Part shown: positions 36,780-45,827 of the stretch, piece by piece
Numbering within the stretch: the stretch's first letter is position 1
How the letters are laid out: every line of letters begins with the position of its first letter
Assembly (NCBI RefSeq): GCF_000242895.2
Contig: NC_021171.1
Coordinates: forward strand, 3,134,001 to 3,198,000
DNA length: 64,000 bases
Source of the DNA: Bacillus sp. 1NLA3E
Lineage (GTDB): Bacteria > Bacillota > Bacilli > Bacillales > Cytobacillaceae
Direction: 5' to 3'
Position numbers and translations under genes: made by a program
Notes under the pieces: model-generated
Seen by the model: only the letters and a program-made list of their open reading frames with translations
Databases searched by the model: none
Told to the model about the DNA's origin: nothing

Positions 36780-36935
36780 GTGGCGAGAACGGAACTTGGA
36801 AACAAAACACACGTACCCACAAAAACAGAAGATAACTCTTCCCTAAAAGGAACGTTAGCTTCCGTTTTCTTTGTCGGATTTGTCCTTGTAGTTGCTTGGG
36901 TTGGAGTTTACTTTTTGTATTTAGATCGGCTGTAG
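36780..36935 (+). CDS. Cytochrome c oxidase subunit IIa (ba3 type)
   Basis: 51-aa single-helix subunit. GTG 36780 follows AAGGGAGTGA; the N-terminal ~24 residues are polar, then LASVFFVGFVLVVAWVGVYF spans the membrane and ends LYLDRL. Such a small subunit, which replaces the first helix of subunit II, precedes subunits II and I in Thermus and Bacillus ba3 operons. Missed by length cut-offs. Starts 24 bases before subunit II. Confidence 0.82.
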   Translation: MARTELGNKTHVPTKTEDNSSLKGTLASVFFVGFVLVVAWVGVYFLYLDRL

Positions 36936-36959
36936 ATTAGGGAAAGGAGAAAAAAAGCC

Positions 36960-37436
36960 ATGCATATCCATAAGTTTGAAAAGATTTGGCTAATTTTCGG
37001 GATAACCATGTTAATCGTCTTTTTATCTGTTATTGGGGTAAGTGCTTTCTATTTGGGGAATCAACCACCGAGTTGTTTAACAACAATTGATCCGACAAAG
37101 GTTGATACGACAGCTCCATTTGACAAGCCAGGATTAAAAAAGGTAGAAGGAAAAGAATGGGACTACGAGTTAGTTTTTGTAGCATCAGCATTTAATTACA
37201 CTCCTGGAGATGTGAAAATCCCAAAAGGCTCGAAGGTTAAAATTATGGCAACAACAAAAGATGTTATTCACGGATTTGAAGTAGCTGGCACAAACATTAA
37301 TATGATGCTTGAACCTGGTTTTGTCAGTGAATATGTCGCAACATTTAGCAAAACGGGTGAATTCTTAATTTTATGTAATGAATATTGTGGAAGTGGACAT
37401 CACTTGATGACGTCGAAAATAGAGGTGGTTGAATAA
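36960..37436 (+). CDS. ba3-type cytochrome c oxidase subunit II
   Basis: 158 aa: one N-terminal helix (IWLIFGITMLIVFLSVIGVS) and an extracytoplasmic cupredoxin domain. CuA ligands: His in VIHGFEVAG and the loop CNEYCGSGHHLM (C-x3-C-x3-H-x2-M). This binuclear copper site accepts electrons from cytochrome c. Short compared with aa3 subunit II (no cytochrome c extension), typical of B-family oxidases. Stop and subunit I start overlap by one base (AATGC junction), so the two are coupled. Confidence 0.92.
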   Translation: MHIHKFEKIWLIFGITMLIVFLSVIGVSAFYLGNQPPSCLTTIDPTKVDTTAPFDKPGLKKVEGKEWDYELVFVASAFNYTPGDVKIPKGSKVKIMATTKDVIHGFEVAGTNINMMLEPGFVSEYVATFSKTGEFLILCNEYCGSGHHLMTSKIEVVE

Positions 37437-39091
37437 TGCAAACTCAATCAGTTAATATCAAAGTTGATCGTCATGATGGGAAACTGGCAATGGCTCACTT
37501 TTTCGTGGCTTTTACAGCACTTGCAATCGGTGGAATTGCTGGACTTTTACAAGTACTAGTTCGTTCAGGAAAATTAATATTGCCAGCTGGCATTGGATAT
37601 TATCAAATTTTAACGGTCCACGGTGTCTTGTTAGGACTAGTGTTAACAACCTTCTTTATTATGGGCTTCCAAATGGCAGCTACAAGTGCAACATCTGGTA
37701 CGTTTACCAGCGGTGTTCGTAAGACTGGTTGGATTGGATTTTGGACGATGACACTTGGAACAGTGATTGCTGCAGTTATGGTCCTATTAGGTAAAGCATC
37801 TGTGCTTTATACATTTTACGCTCCATTACAAGCGCATTGGCTTTATTACGTTGGATTAACATTAGTGATAGTTGGATCCTGGATTGATGGCTCCGTAATT
37901 ATAATGACTTACATAAAATGGCGTAAAGCAAACCCAGGCAAGCCTAGTCCGTTAATAACTTTCATGGCACTAGTAAACACGATATTATGGACCGTTGCGA
38001 CCATTGGAGTTGCTTCATCAGTTCTAATTCAATTACTTCCTTGGTCATTAGGTTTAGTTCCAACAGTTAACGTTTTGGTCAGCCGTACTTTATTCTGGTA
38101 CTTTGGCCATCCGCTTGTATATTTCTGGTTATTACCCGCCTATATGGCTTGGTATGTTGTCATCCCTAAAGTCATTGGTGCAAAAATATTCTCAGATTCA
38201 TTAGCAAGACTTTCGTTTATCTTATTTTTACTTTTCTCAGTTCCGGTTGGCTTTCATCACCAATTAGTTGAGCCAGGAATTGATCCAGCTTGGAAGTTCC
38301 TTCAAGTTGTATTAACATTTTTAGTTATTATTCCGTCTTTGATGACTGCATTCTCTTTGTTCGCGACATTTGAAACTTATGGACGTTCAAAAGGTTCAAC
38401 TGGATTATTTGGATGGGTGAAAAAACTTCCATGGGGAGATGCCCGTTTTACAGTTCCATTTATCGGGATGCTTGCTTTCATTCCAGCTGGTGCCGGTGGT
38501 ATGGTTAATGCTTCTCACCAAATGAACCAAGTTGTTCACAATACAATCTGGGTTACTGGTCACTTCCATTTAACTGTGGCAACTGCTGTAGCATTAACAT
38601 TTTTCGGAGTTTCCTATTGGTTAGTACCACATTTAACTGGTAGAAAACTTACCAAAGCGATGAATAAATTGGCAATTTTACAAGGGATCTTCTGGGCAAT
38701 TGGAATGACCTTTATGTCTGGAGCTATGCATGCTGCTGGATTACTTGGAGCGCCTCGTCGTTCTGCTTTTTCTGAGTATGCTGGTTCTGCACAGGCTGCT
38801 GAGTGGGTTCCATATCAAATCGCTCAAGCTGTTGGGGGAACCATTCTATTCATGTCTATCATCCTTATGCTTTATATATTTATTAATCTAGCTTTCTTTG
38901 CACCTAAAGGTGAAGAAGAATTCCCTATCGGAGAAGTGGATGAAACTGCTGGTGAAACTCCAATGGTGTTCGAGAATTGGAAACTCTGGCTTGGTATTAC
39001 AGCGTTATTAATTCTATTTGCTTATACCATCCCGCTTACTGATATTATCCAAAATTCACCTCCAGGATCACCTGGATTTAAAACTTGGTAA
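37436..39091 (+). CDS. ba3-type (B-family) cytochrome c oxidase subunit I
   Basis: 551-aa haem-copper oxidase core with ~13 helices. Ligands: low-spin haem His in LTVHGVLLG (~res 61) and HFHLTVATAV; CuB set GHPLVYFWLLPAY (His with the cross-linked Tyr) and FHHQLVEP. The absence of the D-channel motif and the 13-helix size indicate a B-type enzyme with high oxygen affinity and some NO reductase ability in relatives. Third gene of the operon; ends in a palindromic repeat and a terminator. Confidence 0.93.
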   Translation: MQTQSVNIKVDRHDGKLAMAHFFVAFTALAIGGIAGLLQVLVRSGKLILPAGIGYYQILTVHGVLLGLVLTTFFIMGFQMAATSATSGTFTSGVRKTGWIGFWTMTLGTVIAAVMVLLGKASVLYTFYAPLQAHWLYYVGLTLVIVGSWIDGSVIIMTYIKWRKANPGKPSPLITFMALVNTILWTVATIGVASSVLIQLLPWSLGLVPTVNVLVSRTLFWYFGHPLVYFWLLPAYMAWYVVIPKVIGAKIFSDSLARLSFILFLLFSVPVGFHHQLVEPGIDPAWKFLQVVLTFLVIIPSLMTAFSLFATFETYGRSKGSTGLFGWVKKLPWGDARFTVPFIGMLAFIPAGAGGMVNASHQMNQVVHNTIWVTGHFHLTVATAVALTFFGVSYWLVPHLTGRKLTKAMNKLAILQGIFWAIGMTFMSGAMHAAGLLGAPRRSAFSEYAGSAQAAEWVPYQIAQAVGGTILFMSIILMLYIFINLAFFAPKGEEEFPIGEVDETAGETPMVFENWKLWLGITALLILFAYTIPLTDIIQNSPPGSPGFKTW

Positions 39092-39096
39092 AAAGA

Positions 39097-39216
39097 AAAG
39101 CGGAAGCGCCTTGCCCAGGGGCGACAGGCATAAGACGAGCTGGCGAGAAGGTTGTTCTTTAACCTTCTTGGCGGATTGGCTTATGCCCCCGAGCCCCTAG
39201 GCGCTGGAGCTAGACA
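39097..39216. repeat. Nested palindromic repeat (GCGGAAGCGCC...GGCGCTGGAGC type)
   Basis: Three nested inverted pairs: outer GCGCC...GGCGC with GGGGC/GCCCC, middle GGCATAAG/CTTATGCC, inner AGAAGGTT/AACCTTCT around GTTCTTT. Ends GCGGAAGCGCC and GGCGCTGGAGCTAGAC are those of a dispersed palindrome common in Bacillaceae intergenic regions. Starts just after the subunit I stop, within the transcript. Confidence 0.85.
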
Positions 39217-39249
39217 ACAAGAAAAGCTCAAAGTGCCTGAGTAAATACT

Positions 39250-39290
39250 AAAAACCGCTATGGATTTTTATCCAAAGCGGTTTTTTTCTA
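39250..39290 (+). terminator. Terminator of the ba3 oxidase operon
   Basis: AAACCGCT-TGGAT / ATCCA-AGCGGTTT stem followed by seven T. Confidence 0.85.
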
Positions 39291-39310
39291 TTAAAAAGTT
39301 TCAATTCAAT

Positions 39311-40816
39311 CTATAAATGATACACATTGCTGTATTTGTCTTTAAGATATTGGACTAGGTATCTTGCACTCAAACTTTCACCTGTGACATCTTGGATAAT
39401 CTCAAGTGGCTTTTTCATTTTTCCAAATTGATGAACCTGCTTTGTAAACCACTCCTTAATAGGCAATAAGTCCCCTTTTGCCAATAGTTCGTCGTAATTA
39501 GGAATATCCTTTAACAGGGAAGATTTAAATTGTGCCGCATACATATAGCCTAAAGCATAGGATGGAAAGTACCCAAAGCTGCCTCCTGCCCAATGCACAT
39601 CTTGAAGGACACCCTCTCCGTCATTTTTTGGCCGAACCCCTAAATATTCTTCATACTTGTCATTCCAAACCTGTGGGAGATCCTTTACTTCAATTTCATC
39701 ATTAAATAATCCTTTTTCAATCTCATATCTAATCATAATATGTAATGGATAGGTTAACTCATCTGCCTCGATTCGGATTAGCGAGGGCTTAGACTCGTTA
39801 ATAGCCCGGTAAAAATCCTCAAGCTTTATATCATTAAATTGACCATTAGAAAAATGTTTTAATAAATCGTAGTTATTTTCCCAAAAAGAATAGCTTCGCC
39901 CGACGAAATTTTCATAAAACAAGGATTGTGATTCATGAATCCCCATTGATGTCCCCGTACATAATGGGGTTCCAATCAATTCCGGAGAGATATTTTGTTC
40001 ATAGAGCGCATGACCACCTTCATGTATGGTTCCAAACACTGCCATTCTGAAGTCATTTTCGTCATACCTAGTTGTGACACGGACATCCCCTGGGTTGATC
40101 CCTATCGCAAATGGATGTACAGTCTCGTCAAGACGTCCTCCATTAAAGTTGTAACCCATCTGCTTAAGAATTTCCAAAGTAAATTCACGCTGGCTATTTT
40201 TCGGGAAGGAATGGAATAAAAAATCTGTTTTTGGCTTGTTTTGCGAAGAAGATATTTTCTTCACTAGTGGAATGATTTCTTTTCGCAATTCTCCAAATAC
40301 ATCATCCAACACTTCCACTGTGATACCAGGTTCGTATAAATCCAACAGTGTATTATATTTATTATCTTTATAACCCCAGTAATCAATGAATCGTTTCGTA
40401 GTTTCAACTAATTTCTGAAGGTATGGCTGAAATTTTCCGAAATCTGAGGTAGCTCTAGCTTCCTCCCAAATACTTTCAGCTTTTGATTGCAAAATAACAT
40501 ATTCCTTATATTCTTCAGGAGGAATTTTTTTGTTACGGTTATATTCCTTTTTACATTCCTCTAATAATTTTTGTAATTTTAAGGACAATTCTTTTTGGGA
40601 GAGCTCGACGATAAAAGCCGACATCTCCTGGGAAATAGACATTTGAAACACTTCAGCTGAAAGCATGCCAATTACTTCAGAACGTTGCTCCACACCTTGT
40701 TTTGGTGCACCGGTACGTAAATCCCAATAAATGAGAGCTAACGCTTCATTATATGCAGTCATTTTTTTTACATAATCGAGGAATTCCTTTTCAACTTGTC
40801 TATATGACATGGACAT
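39311..40816 (-). CDS. ypwA: Metallocarboxypeptidase M32 (Taq type), YpwA-like
   Basis: 501-aa cytosolic zinc carboxypeptidase that trims C-terminal residues from peptides. Zinc motif HEGGHALYE (~res 264) with the third ligand Glu in GIHESQSLFYEN (~293). Typical M32 length and all-helical composition. Two adjacent starts (MSM); GGAGG 8 bases before the first ATG supports 40816. Convergent with the ba3 operon, parallel to norB. Neighbouring ypvA matches the B. subtilis locus, with norB inserted between. Confidence 0.93.
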   Translation of the reverse strand: MSMSYRQVEKEFLDYVKKMTAYNEALALIYWDLRTGAPKQGVEQRSEVIGMLSAEVFQMSISQEMSAFIVELSQKELSLKLQKLLEECKKEYNRNKKIPPEEYKEYVILQSKAESIWEEARATSDFGKFQPYLQKLVETTKRFIDYWGYKDNKYNTLLDLYEPGITVEVLDDVFGELRKEIIPLVKKISSSQNKPKTDFLFHSFPKNSQREFTLEILKQMGYNFNGGRLDETVHPFAIGINPGDVRVTTRYDENDFRMAVFGTIHEGGHALYEQNISPELIGTPLCTGTSMGIHESQSLFYENFVGRSYSFWENNYDLLKHFSNGQFNDIKLEDFYRAINESKPSLIRIEADELTYPLHIMIRYEIEKGLFNDEIEVKDLPQVWNDKYEEYLGVRPKNDGEGVLQDVHWAGGSFGYFPSYALGYMYAAQFKSSLLKDIPNYDELLAKGDLLPIKEWFTKQVHQFGKMKKPLEIIQDVTGESLSARYLVQYLKDKYSNVYHL

Positions 40817-40901
40817 TATTTTTTCCTCCTAATATGGTTTTCAACCATTTTATCATAAATTTAGGTAGTAACCCTAAATATTCCCACAGAGGTAATTTGA
40901 C

Positions 40902-40936
40902 AAAAAAGCCCACTTTAATTAAAAAGTGAGCTTTTT
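40902..40936. terminator. Terminator of norB
   Basis: AAAAAGC-CACTTT / AAAGTG-GCTTTTT, 6-base loop, T-run on both strands. Confidence 0.82.
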
Positions 40937-40941
40937 ATTAA

Positions 40942-43296
40942 TTAGTCTTCATCAATAGACAAATCTTTTACTGGCAGTGGCTCATTCTCTTTATGCGTCA
41001 CTTTGCGTAAGTTGAACATTGCTTTAATACAGAAAATCAATAATGTTGCGACACCTATTAAGAAGATCGTATCCGGAATTGCTCGGATCGTTAATAGATT
41101 TTGAACAATGTCTTTTTGCAAGAATGATGATGCACGTGAAGCTGCATAACCCTGGTTATACGCTTCTTTTACTTGTAAAAATCCAACGGGAAGTAACGAA
41201 ATTAGGATCATTCCAGCTAAGCCAACATTTAGCATAATACAGCTGAATTTAATCCACTTATCATTCCATTTTTCTGGTTTTACAATGTTTCTTAATGAGT
41301 ATAAGAGCACTGCACAGGCAAACATTCCATATACACCCATCATGGAACCATGTCCATGGGCTGGGGTTAAGAATTGTCCATGCTCAAAATAGCTAACAGC
41401 CGGCAAGTTGATAAGGAAACCAAGCACTCCTGCACCAACTAAATTCCAAATCGCAACAGAAATCAAGAACCAGAAAGTTCCTTTGTAAGGGAAATCGATT
41501 CCTCCATCCCGCATCATCTTATATTGATCATATGCTTCTAAGATTAATAGAGTTAACGGGATAACCTCTAAAGCTGAGAAAACAGCCCCCATGCCAATCC
41601 AAGCTTCTGATGAGCCATTATAATAATAATGGTGTCCAATTCCAATTACACCGCTTCCTAGCAGAAGGATTAATTGGAAATATAACGTTTTTACAGTTGA
41701 ACTCTTTGTTACTAGGTTCATTTGAACAAGCAAGAAACCGATTACTACCACGGCAAATACTTCAAATATTCCTTCAACCCAAAGATGGATGATCCACCAG
41801 CGCCAGTAATCTGCAAATGTATAGTGAGTCCCAGGGTTGATTAAGAATGCGAATAGGTAGAAAAATGGCACCGCAATCGCTGAATAAAACAGTAAATGGA
41901 TTAATCCACCTTTGTCTGTCTCTCGTTTTAAACCACTTCTAATTCCTCGATAAACGATGAATAACCAAATAATCATACCTGTTGCAAGGATCACTTGCCA
42001 AATTCGGCCAAGTTCTAGATACTCCCAACCTTGATGCCCAAGTAGGAACCAATTATTCCCTAAATATCCGTTAGCACCAAGCCATTGACCAACCATACTA
42101 CCTACCACTAGCACAACTAATGCCCAAAATAAGATATCTACAAGCAAACCTTGGCGTTTTGGTTCATGACCACCTACAAGAGGGGCAATGAAAATACCCA
42201 TACCTAACCAAGCAGTTGCAATCCAGAAAATAGCTAATTGGAGGTGATAGCCCTTGGCAATATTAAAAGGTAGGATATCATAAATCCATTTGATTCCAAA
42301 GAAGCTGTTAGGCTCTGTATAATAATGGGCCAACAATGCCCCAAACATAGATTGAACAAAGAATAAGGCAACAACAATGACAAAATATTTACCCGATTTT
42401 AACTGTGAATTTGTTACCGGTAATTTCCTAAGATCAATCCGTGGAAAATTACCTTCTGTATAAGCTTCTTTCATGCCAAGATGGTAACGATAGAAGATGA
42501 AAAGAATGATACCTACAAATAAGATTAATAGCGTTACACTTGCACCACTCCACCAAACAGATGAGAATGACATATGATTCCCGGCATCTTCATAATATGG
42601 CCAGTTATTCGTATATGTAATATCATCTCCTATTCTCTCAGTGCTAGAAAGCCAAGCTGTCCAGAAAAAGAAATCAGAAATCTGTTTAATCTGGTCACCT
42701 TCTGAAACCCATGCTCGATCACTTTTCGGCATATCATTTTCTTTAATTAACTTTGCCTTAAGTCCCCAACCATCACCTTTTGTAAATACACCTTTATAAT
42801 AATCTCTTACCTTCGTTACACCAAAAACCTGCGCATCAGTAAGGATCAATTTATCTTTATTTGCCTCATAACGATTCTGACGCATCTCTTCAATAACCTT
42901 TGCCTTAATAACCGCTTGTTCATCCTTTGAAAGGTTAGAGAAGCTTTTTCCAAATTGTTTCTCCGCTTTAAAATCCTGCATACCTTCCGTATAAACTTTC
43001 AGTGCTTCTGCCGTATAATCCGGACCCATATAAGATCCATGGCCTAATACCGTTCCATAATCCATCAATCCGTATTTTTGAAAAACGGCTTGACCACCCA
43101 TTATTGATTGCTTTGTAAGGATGACGTCCCCTTGTTTACTTGTTACTTCCATAGGGCGTGGTGCCATATCTTTAAAGATCCAGAACCCCCCTGTGAGTAA
43201 TACTGTGAAACTTAGTATACATACTGTTATAAGAATGGATTTTAAAAGTGCGTTTTTTGTTTTTGGTTTCCCTTGATTTCCGCGATTGTTGTCCAT
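40942..43296 (-). CDS. norB: Quinol-dependent nitric oxide reductase (qNOR)
   Basis: 784-aa single-subunit membrane enzyme reducing NO to N2O with menaquinol. N-terminal extension (res ~45-230) outside the membrane replaces NorC, then 12 helices; haem/FeB residues in HYYTEPNSF, KGYHLQLAIFW, HLWVEGIFEVFAV (FeB His plus essential Glu), GIGHHYYYNG and THGHGS-like AHGHGSMMGVYG. GAAAGGAAG precedes the ATG. No other nor or nitrite reductase genes are nearby, so it probably detoxifies NO. Preceded by two tandem Crp/Fnr-type sites. Confidence 0.94.
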   Translation of the reverse strand: MDNNRGNQGKPKTKNALLKSILITVCILSFTVLLTGGFWIFKDMAPRPMEVTSKQGDVILTKQSIMGGQAVFQKYGLMDYGTVLGHGSYMGPDYTAEALKVYTEGMQDFKAEKQFGKSFSNLSKDEQAVIKAKVIEEMRQNRYEANKDKLILTDAQVFGVTKVRDYYKGVFTKGDGWGLKAKLIKENDMPKSDRAWVSEGDQIKQISDFFFWTAWLSSTERIGDDITYTNNWPYYEDAGNHMSFSSVWWSGASVTLLILFVGIILFIFYRYHLGMKEAYTEGNFPRIDLRKLPVTNSQLKSGKYFVIVVALFFVQSMFGALLAHYYTEPNSFFGIKWIYDILPFNIAKGYHLQLAIFWIATAWLGMGIFIAPLVGGHEPKRQGLLVDILFWALVVLVVGSMVGQWLGANGYLGNNWFLLGHQGWEYLELGRIWQVILATGMIIWLFIVYRGIRSGLKRETDKGGLIHLLFYSAIAVPFFYLFAFLINPGTHYTFADYWRWWIIHLWVEGIFEVFAVVVIGFLLVQMNLVTKSSTVKTLYFQLILLLGSGVIGIGHHYYYNGSSEAWIGMGAVFSALEVIPLTLLILEAYDQYKMMRDGGIDFPYKGTFWFLISVAIWNLVGAGVLGFLINLPAVSYFEHGQFLTPAHGHGSMMGVYGMFACAVLLYSLRNIVKPEKWNDKWIKFSCIMLNVGLAGMILISLLPVGFLQVKEAYNQGYAASRASSFLQKDIVQNLLTIRAIPDTIFLIGVATLLIFCIKAMFNLRKVTHKENEPLPVKDLSIDED

Positions 43297-43323
43297 ATCT
43301 CACACTTCCTTTCTGTTTTCTAC

Positions 43324-43396
43324 TGTCCTTATTTTAGACATAAATATGTGACAGCTTTGTGAGTTACCTCACCATCAAGGTGTGATATTAAGCACA
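43324..43396 (-). promoter_or_regulatory. norB promoter with two Crp/Fnr-type sites
   Basis: Site TGTGA-N6-TCACC (43358-43373) is centred 41.5 bases before a start at 43324 defined by -10 TAAAAT (43331-43336). A second site TGTGA-N6-GCACA (43381-43396) is 23 bases further up (centre -64.5). The 5' UTR would be 28 bases. Confidence 0.68.
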
Positions 43397-43468
43397 ACTG
43401 ATGTTTATTTTGGATAAAACACGATTTAAAAGGAACGAATATGGTTTTCTCAAGGATTTATTTGATTT

Positions 43469-43518
43469 CGTGATGCTTATCACTCATTTTTTCGGTAAAA
43501 ATAATTACGATAGATATA
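43469..43518 (+). promoter_or_regulatory. Crp/Fnr-type promoter of the DUF2249 gene
   Basis: CGTGATGCTTATCACT (43469-43484) is centred 41.5 bases before the start implied by the -10-like TACGAT at 43506-43511. 28-base 5' UTR to the ATG at 43547. Confidence 0.62.
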
Positions 43519-43546
43519 TTGAAAATAACAAATAGGAGTGTTTAAG

Positions 43547-43777
43547 ATGGAAAATAGAGTAATTGAAATGGATGTTCGGGAAGATATTAAGAATAACTCA
43601 GACCCCTTCCAGAAAATTATGGAAACAATCGCTGAACTAAAGGAACATGACAGTCTCGTTCTCCATGCACCGTTCCAGCCTGTTCCTTTATTCGCTGTCA
43701 TGAAAGCCAAAGGGTTTGAATATGACGCCGTAGAAATTGACAGCAACCATTGGAAAATAACCTTCATGAAAAAATAA
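43547..43777 (+). CDS. DUF2249 domain protein
   Basis: 76 aa, soluble. IEMDVREDI, then DPFQKIMETI, SLVLHAPFQPVPLFAVMKAKG and WKITF follow the DUF2249 (TusA-like) pattern seen in small proteins and domains adjacent to NO-related and hemerythrin-like genes. No Cys, so sulfur relay chemistry is unlikely. ATG 43547 follows AGGAGTG at good spacing; a GTG three codons earlier overlaps that site. Divergent from norB with its own Fnr-type site, suggesting a shared role in NO or low-oxygen response; the mechanism is unknown. Confidence 0.85.
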   Translation: MENRVIEMDVREDIKNNSDPFQKIMETIAELKEHDSLVLHAPFQPVPLFAVMKAKGFEYDAVEIDSNHWKITFMKK

Positions 43778-43779
43778 CC

Positions 43780-43830
43780 AAAAAAGCACAGTCTAGATTT
43801 GCAAATACAAACCAGACTGTGCTTTTTTTA
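43780..43830. terminator. Bidirectional terminator DUF2249 / ypvA
   Basis: AAAAAAGCACAGTCT / AGACTGTGCTTTTTTT, 15-bp near-perfect stem with runs on both sides; ypvA ends within it. Confidence 0.88.
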
Positions 43831-45756
43831 ATTTTCTATTACTGCTACCGGTAAAATCCCCTTAATCTTAGCTACAATCTCATGATCCAAATCGTCGTCA
43901 ATTAAGATATGGACTTCTCCCTCATCGGTGCTTGTCCGAACTAACCTGCCAACTCCCTGGCGGAGCCTAAGCAGCATATAAGGAAGATCCACTTCATGGA
44001 ATGGATCTTTTGTTCCTTCCCGTTTTGCAGTAAATACTGGATCCATTGGTGGAAACGGTAGAGAAAAGATCATCACATTCTGGAGTGATGCTCCTGGAAT
44101 ATCAAGTCCTTCCCATAAATGAACGGAACACAAAGCTGAATGGGTTTCATTTTGGAAATGAGAAACAAGGGTACTCATTTCAGCATCACCTTCAAAATAG
44201 ACTGGAAAATCAACCTTTCCGTCTATGTATTCCTTAAAAAAGGATAGCTCCGCTTTATTAGAAAATAAAACGAGAGAACCTCCTTCGGAAGCTGTTAATT
44301 GATTTAGAATATATAAAGCCTTTGCTTCTAAATGATCCTTTTCAAACTTAGTCAAATGAATCTTCATATTTTCTTCGTAATCAAATGGTGACTGAACTGA
44401 AAAGGACAAGTAATCTTCAATACCCAAGCTGTTGGCCATATACTCAAATGATTTACTTTCTGAAAGAGTGGCAGATGAAAAAATGAACGGTTTTTCCTGC
44501 GAAAATACCTCATCTTTCATAATGTCCTTAACTAATCGAGGCATGATTACAAGAGTTCGATCCTCATCATTTTCTTCCAACCAAGTAATTCCATTTACAT
44601 TTCCTAAAAATAGAGATAGTGAATACGTCATTTGTTCTAAATACTCTTCTACTATCTTTAGATCGTATTCATTTATAACAAATAACTCACTTTCAAAAAC
44701 CAATTCCTCTTCAAGTGATTGAAGAGTTTCAAGAAGATTACTTCCGAGTTTTAACAATTCCCGTGATTTAATTATCGTCTTTTTCTCAGAACCAGCTGTG
44801 TATTTTGAGTAGTTTGTTAAACCTGTAAAAAACTCCTGACTTAACGATATAGCTGATTCGATGATATACAATGTTTTTTCACGAATATCATTTCCAGCTA
44901 TTTTTTCAAGTAGGGTTTCTAGCGTCTTATCTGTTAATTTAAAAGTCAGCGCTTTTTGACTTGCATACTCTAGTAGATGACCTTCATCAAACACTACACA
45001 GCTTCCATCTGGAAGGAGTGGAAGCTGCCCTTCCCGTTTCCGAGATTCCTTTGTCCAAATATGCTCCATGTAGAAATCCTGCGAGCAAATAATGAGATCT
45101 CCACCGCTACGATAGTAATCACGATGTAAAGTTTGCCCGCAACGTTGCCGTTTCTCACAAGAAAAACAATCCTGTAGGGAATCCCAAGAAATGCTGCCCC
45201 ACTGTTCATCAGTCAGGTCAGAATAATCTTTACGATCACCATAAGGATGAAACGACTGCATCGAAGCTCCACTGTGAACAAATGATGGAAGATCTTCAAA
45301 AATATCACTAAAGGTGCTTGATTGATCTTGATAAATTGAGGCATCTAACTTATTTAAACATATATACTGATCGCGCGATTTTGCCAGCCGAACATCAACA
45401 GTTAGGCCTAATGCCTTTTCAAGCTTGGCAATATCTCCTTCTTTTTTTACAAGTTGCTCAATTAAGGTTTCATCTGCACAAGCAATAATGGCTGGCTTAT
45501 TTGTATACCGAGCATAACAAAGTGCATACAAAAGATAGACAAACGTTTTTCCTGTACCCACTCCAGCCTCAGCAAACATCACCTTTTTTTCTTTAAAAGC
45601 CTTTTCAACCTGAAAAGCCATGTAGATTTGTTCATCTCTTAATTCAAAACCTGCTTCAGGTAATAAATCATAAAAAACATCACCAATCCAATCATTTAAC
45701 CGATCATAGAAAGATTCTGTTTTTGTTAACGTAAAGGGTAAGCGACTTAATTCCAT
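43828..45756 (-). CDS. ypvA: DinG/XPD-family helicase YpvA
   Basis: 642-aa superfamily 2 5'-3' helicase. Walker A FAEAGVGTGKTFVYLL (~res 59-74), Walker B VFDEGHLLEY (~255), motif VI RLRQGVGRLVRTS (~605). An Fe-S domain is indicated by Cys in FICQ-like YICLNKL (~128), DCFSCEKRQRCG (~197-208) and DLIICSQD (~225), the four-Cys arrangement of XPD/DinG. Acts on structured or recombination DNA. ATG 45756 after GGAGGTCG. Convergent with DUF2249; preceded by a 53-aa ORF. Confidence 0.9.
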   Translation of the reverse strand: MELSRLPFTLTKTESFYDRLNDWIGDVFYDLLPEAGFELRDEQIYMAFQVEKAFKEKKVMFAEAGVGTGKTFVYLLYALCYARYTNKPAIIACADETLIEQLVKKEGDIAKLEKALGLTVDVRLAKSRDQYICLNKLDASIYQDQSSTFSDIFEDLPSFVHSGASMQSFHPYGDRKDYSDLTDEQWGSISWDSLQDCFSCEKRQRCGQTLHRDYYRSGGDLIICSQDFYMEHIWTKESRKREGQLPLLPDGSCVVFDEGHLLEYASQKALTFKLTDKTLETLLEKIAGNDIREKTLYIIESAISLSQEFFTGLTNYSKYTAGSEKKTIIKSRELLKLGSNLLETLQSLEEELVFESELFVINEYDLKIVEEYLEQMTYSLSLFLGNVNGITWLEENDEDRTLVIMPRLVKDIMKDEVFSQEKPFIFSSATLSESKSFEYMANSLGIEDYLSFSVQSPFDYEENMKIHLTKFEKDHLEAKALYILNQLTASEGGSLVLFSNKAELSFFKEYIDGKVDFPVYFEGDAEMSTLVSHFQNETHSALCSVHLWEGLDIPGASLQNVMIFSLPFPPMDPVFTAKREGTKDPFHEVDLPYMLLRLRQGVGRLVRTSTDEGEVHILIDDDLDHEIVAKIKGILPVAVIEN

Positions 45757-45777
45757 AAACGACCTCCGAAAAAGAAA

Positions 45778-45812
45778 ATAGGGATCTGTCCCTGTCGGGA
45801 AACAGTCCCTGT
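45778..45812. repeat. Small dyad GGGATCTGTCCC / GGGACTGTTTCCC
   Basis: GGGATCTGTCCCTGTCGGGA and the following AACAGTCCCTGTTT contain GTCCC/GGGAC-type self-complementary stretches between ypvA and the 45828 ORF. Similar short palindromes are common in Bacillus intergenic DNA. No T-run, so probably not a terminator. Confidence 0.4.
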
Positions 45813-45827
45813 TTGTTACTAGCTTGT

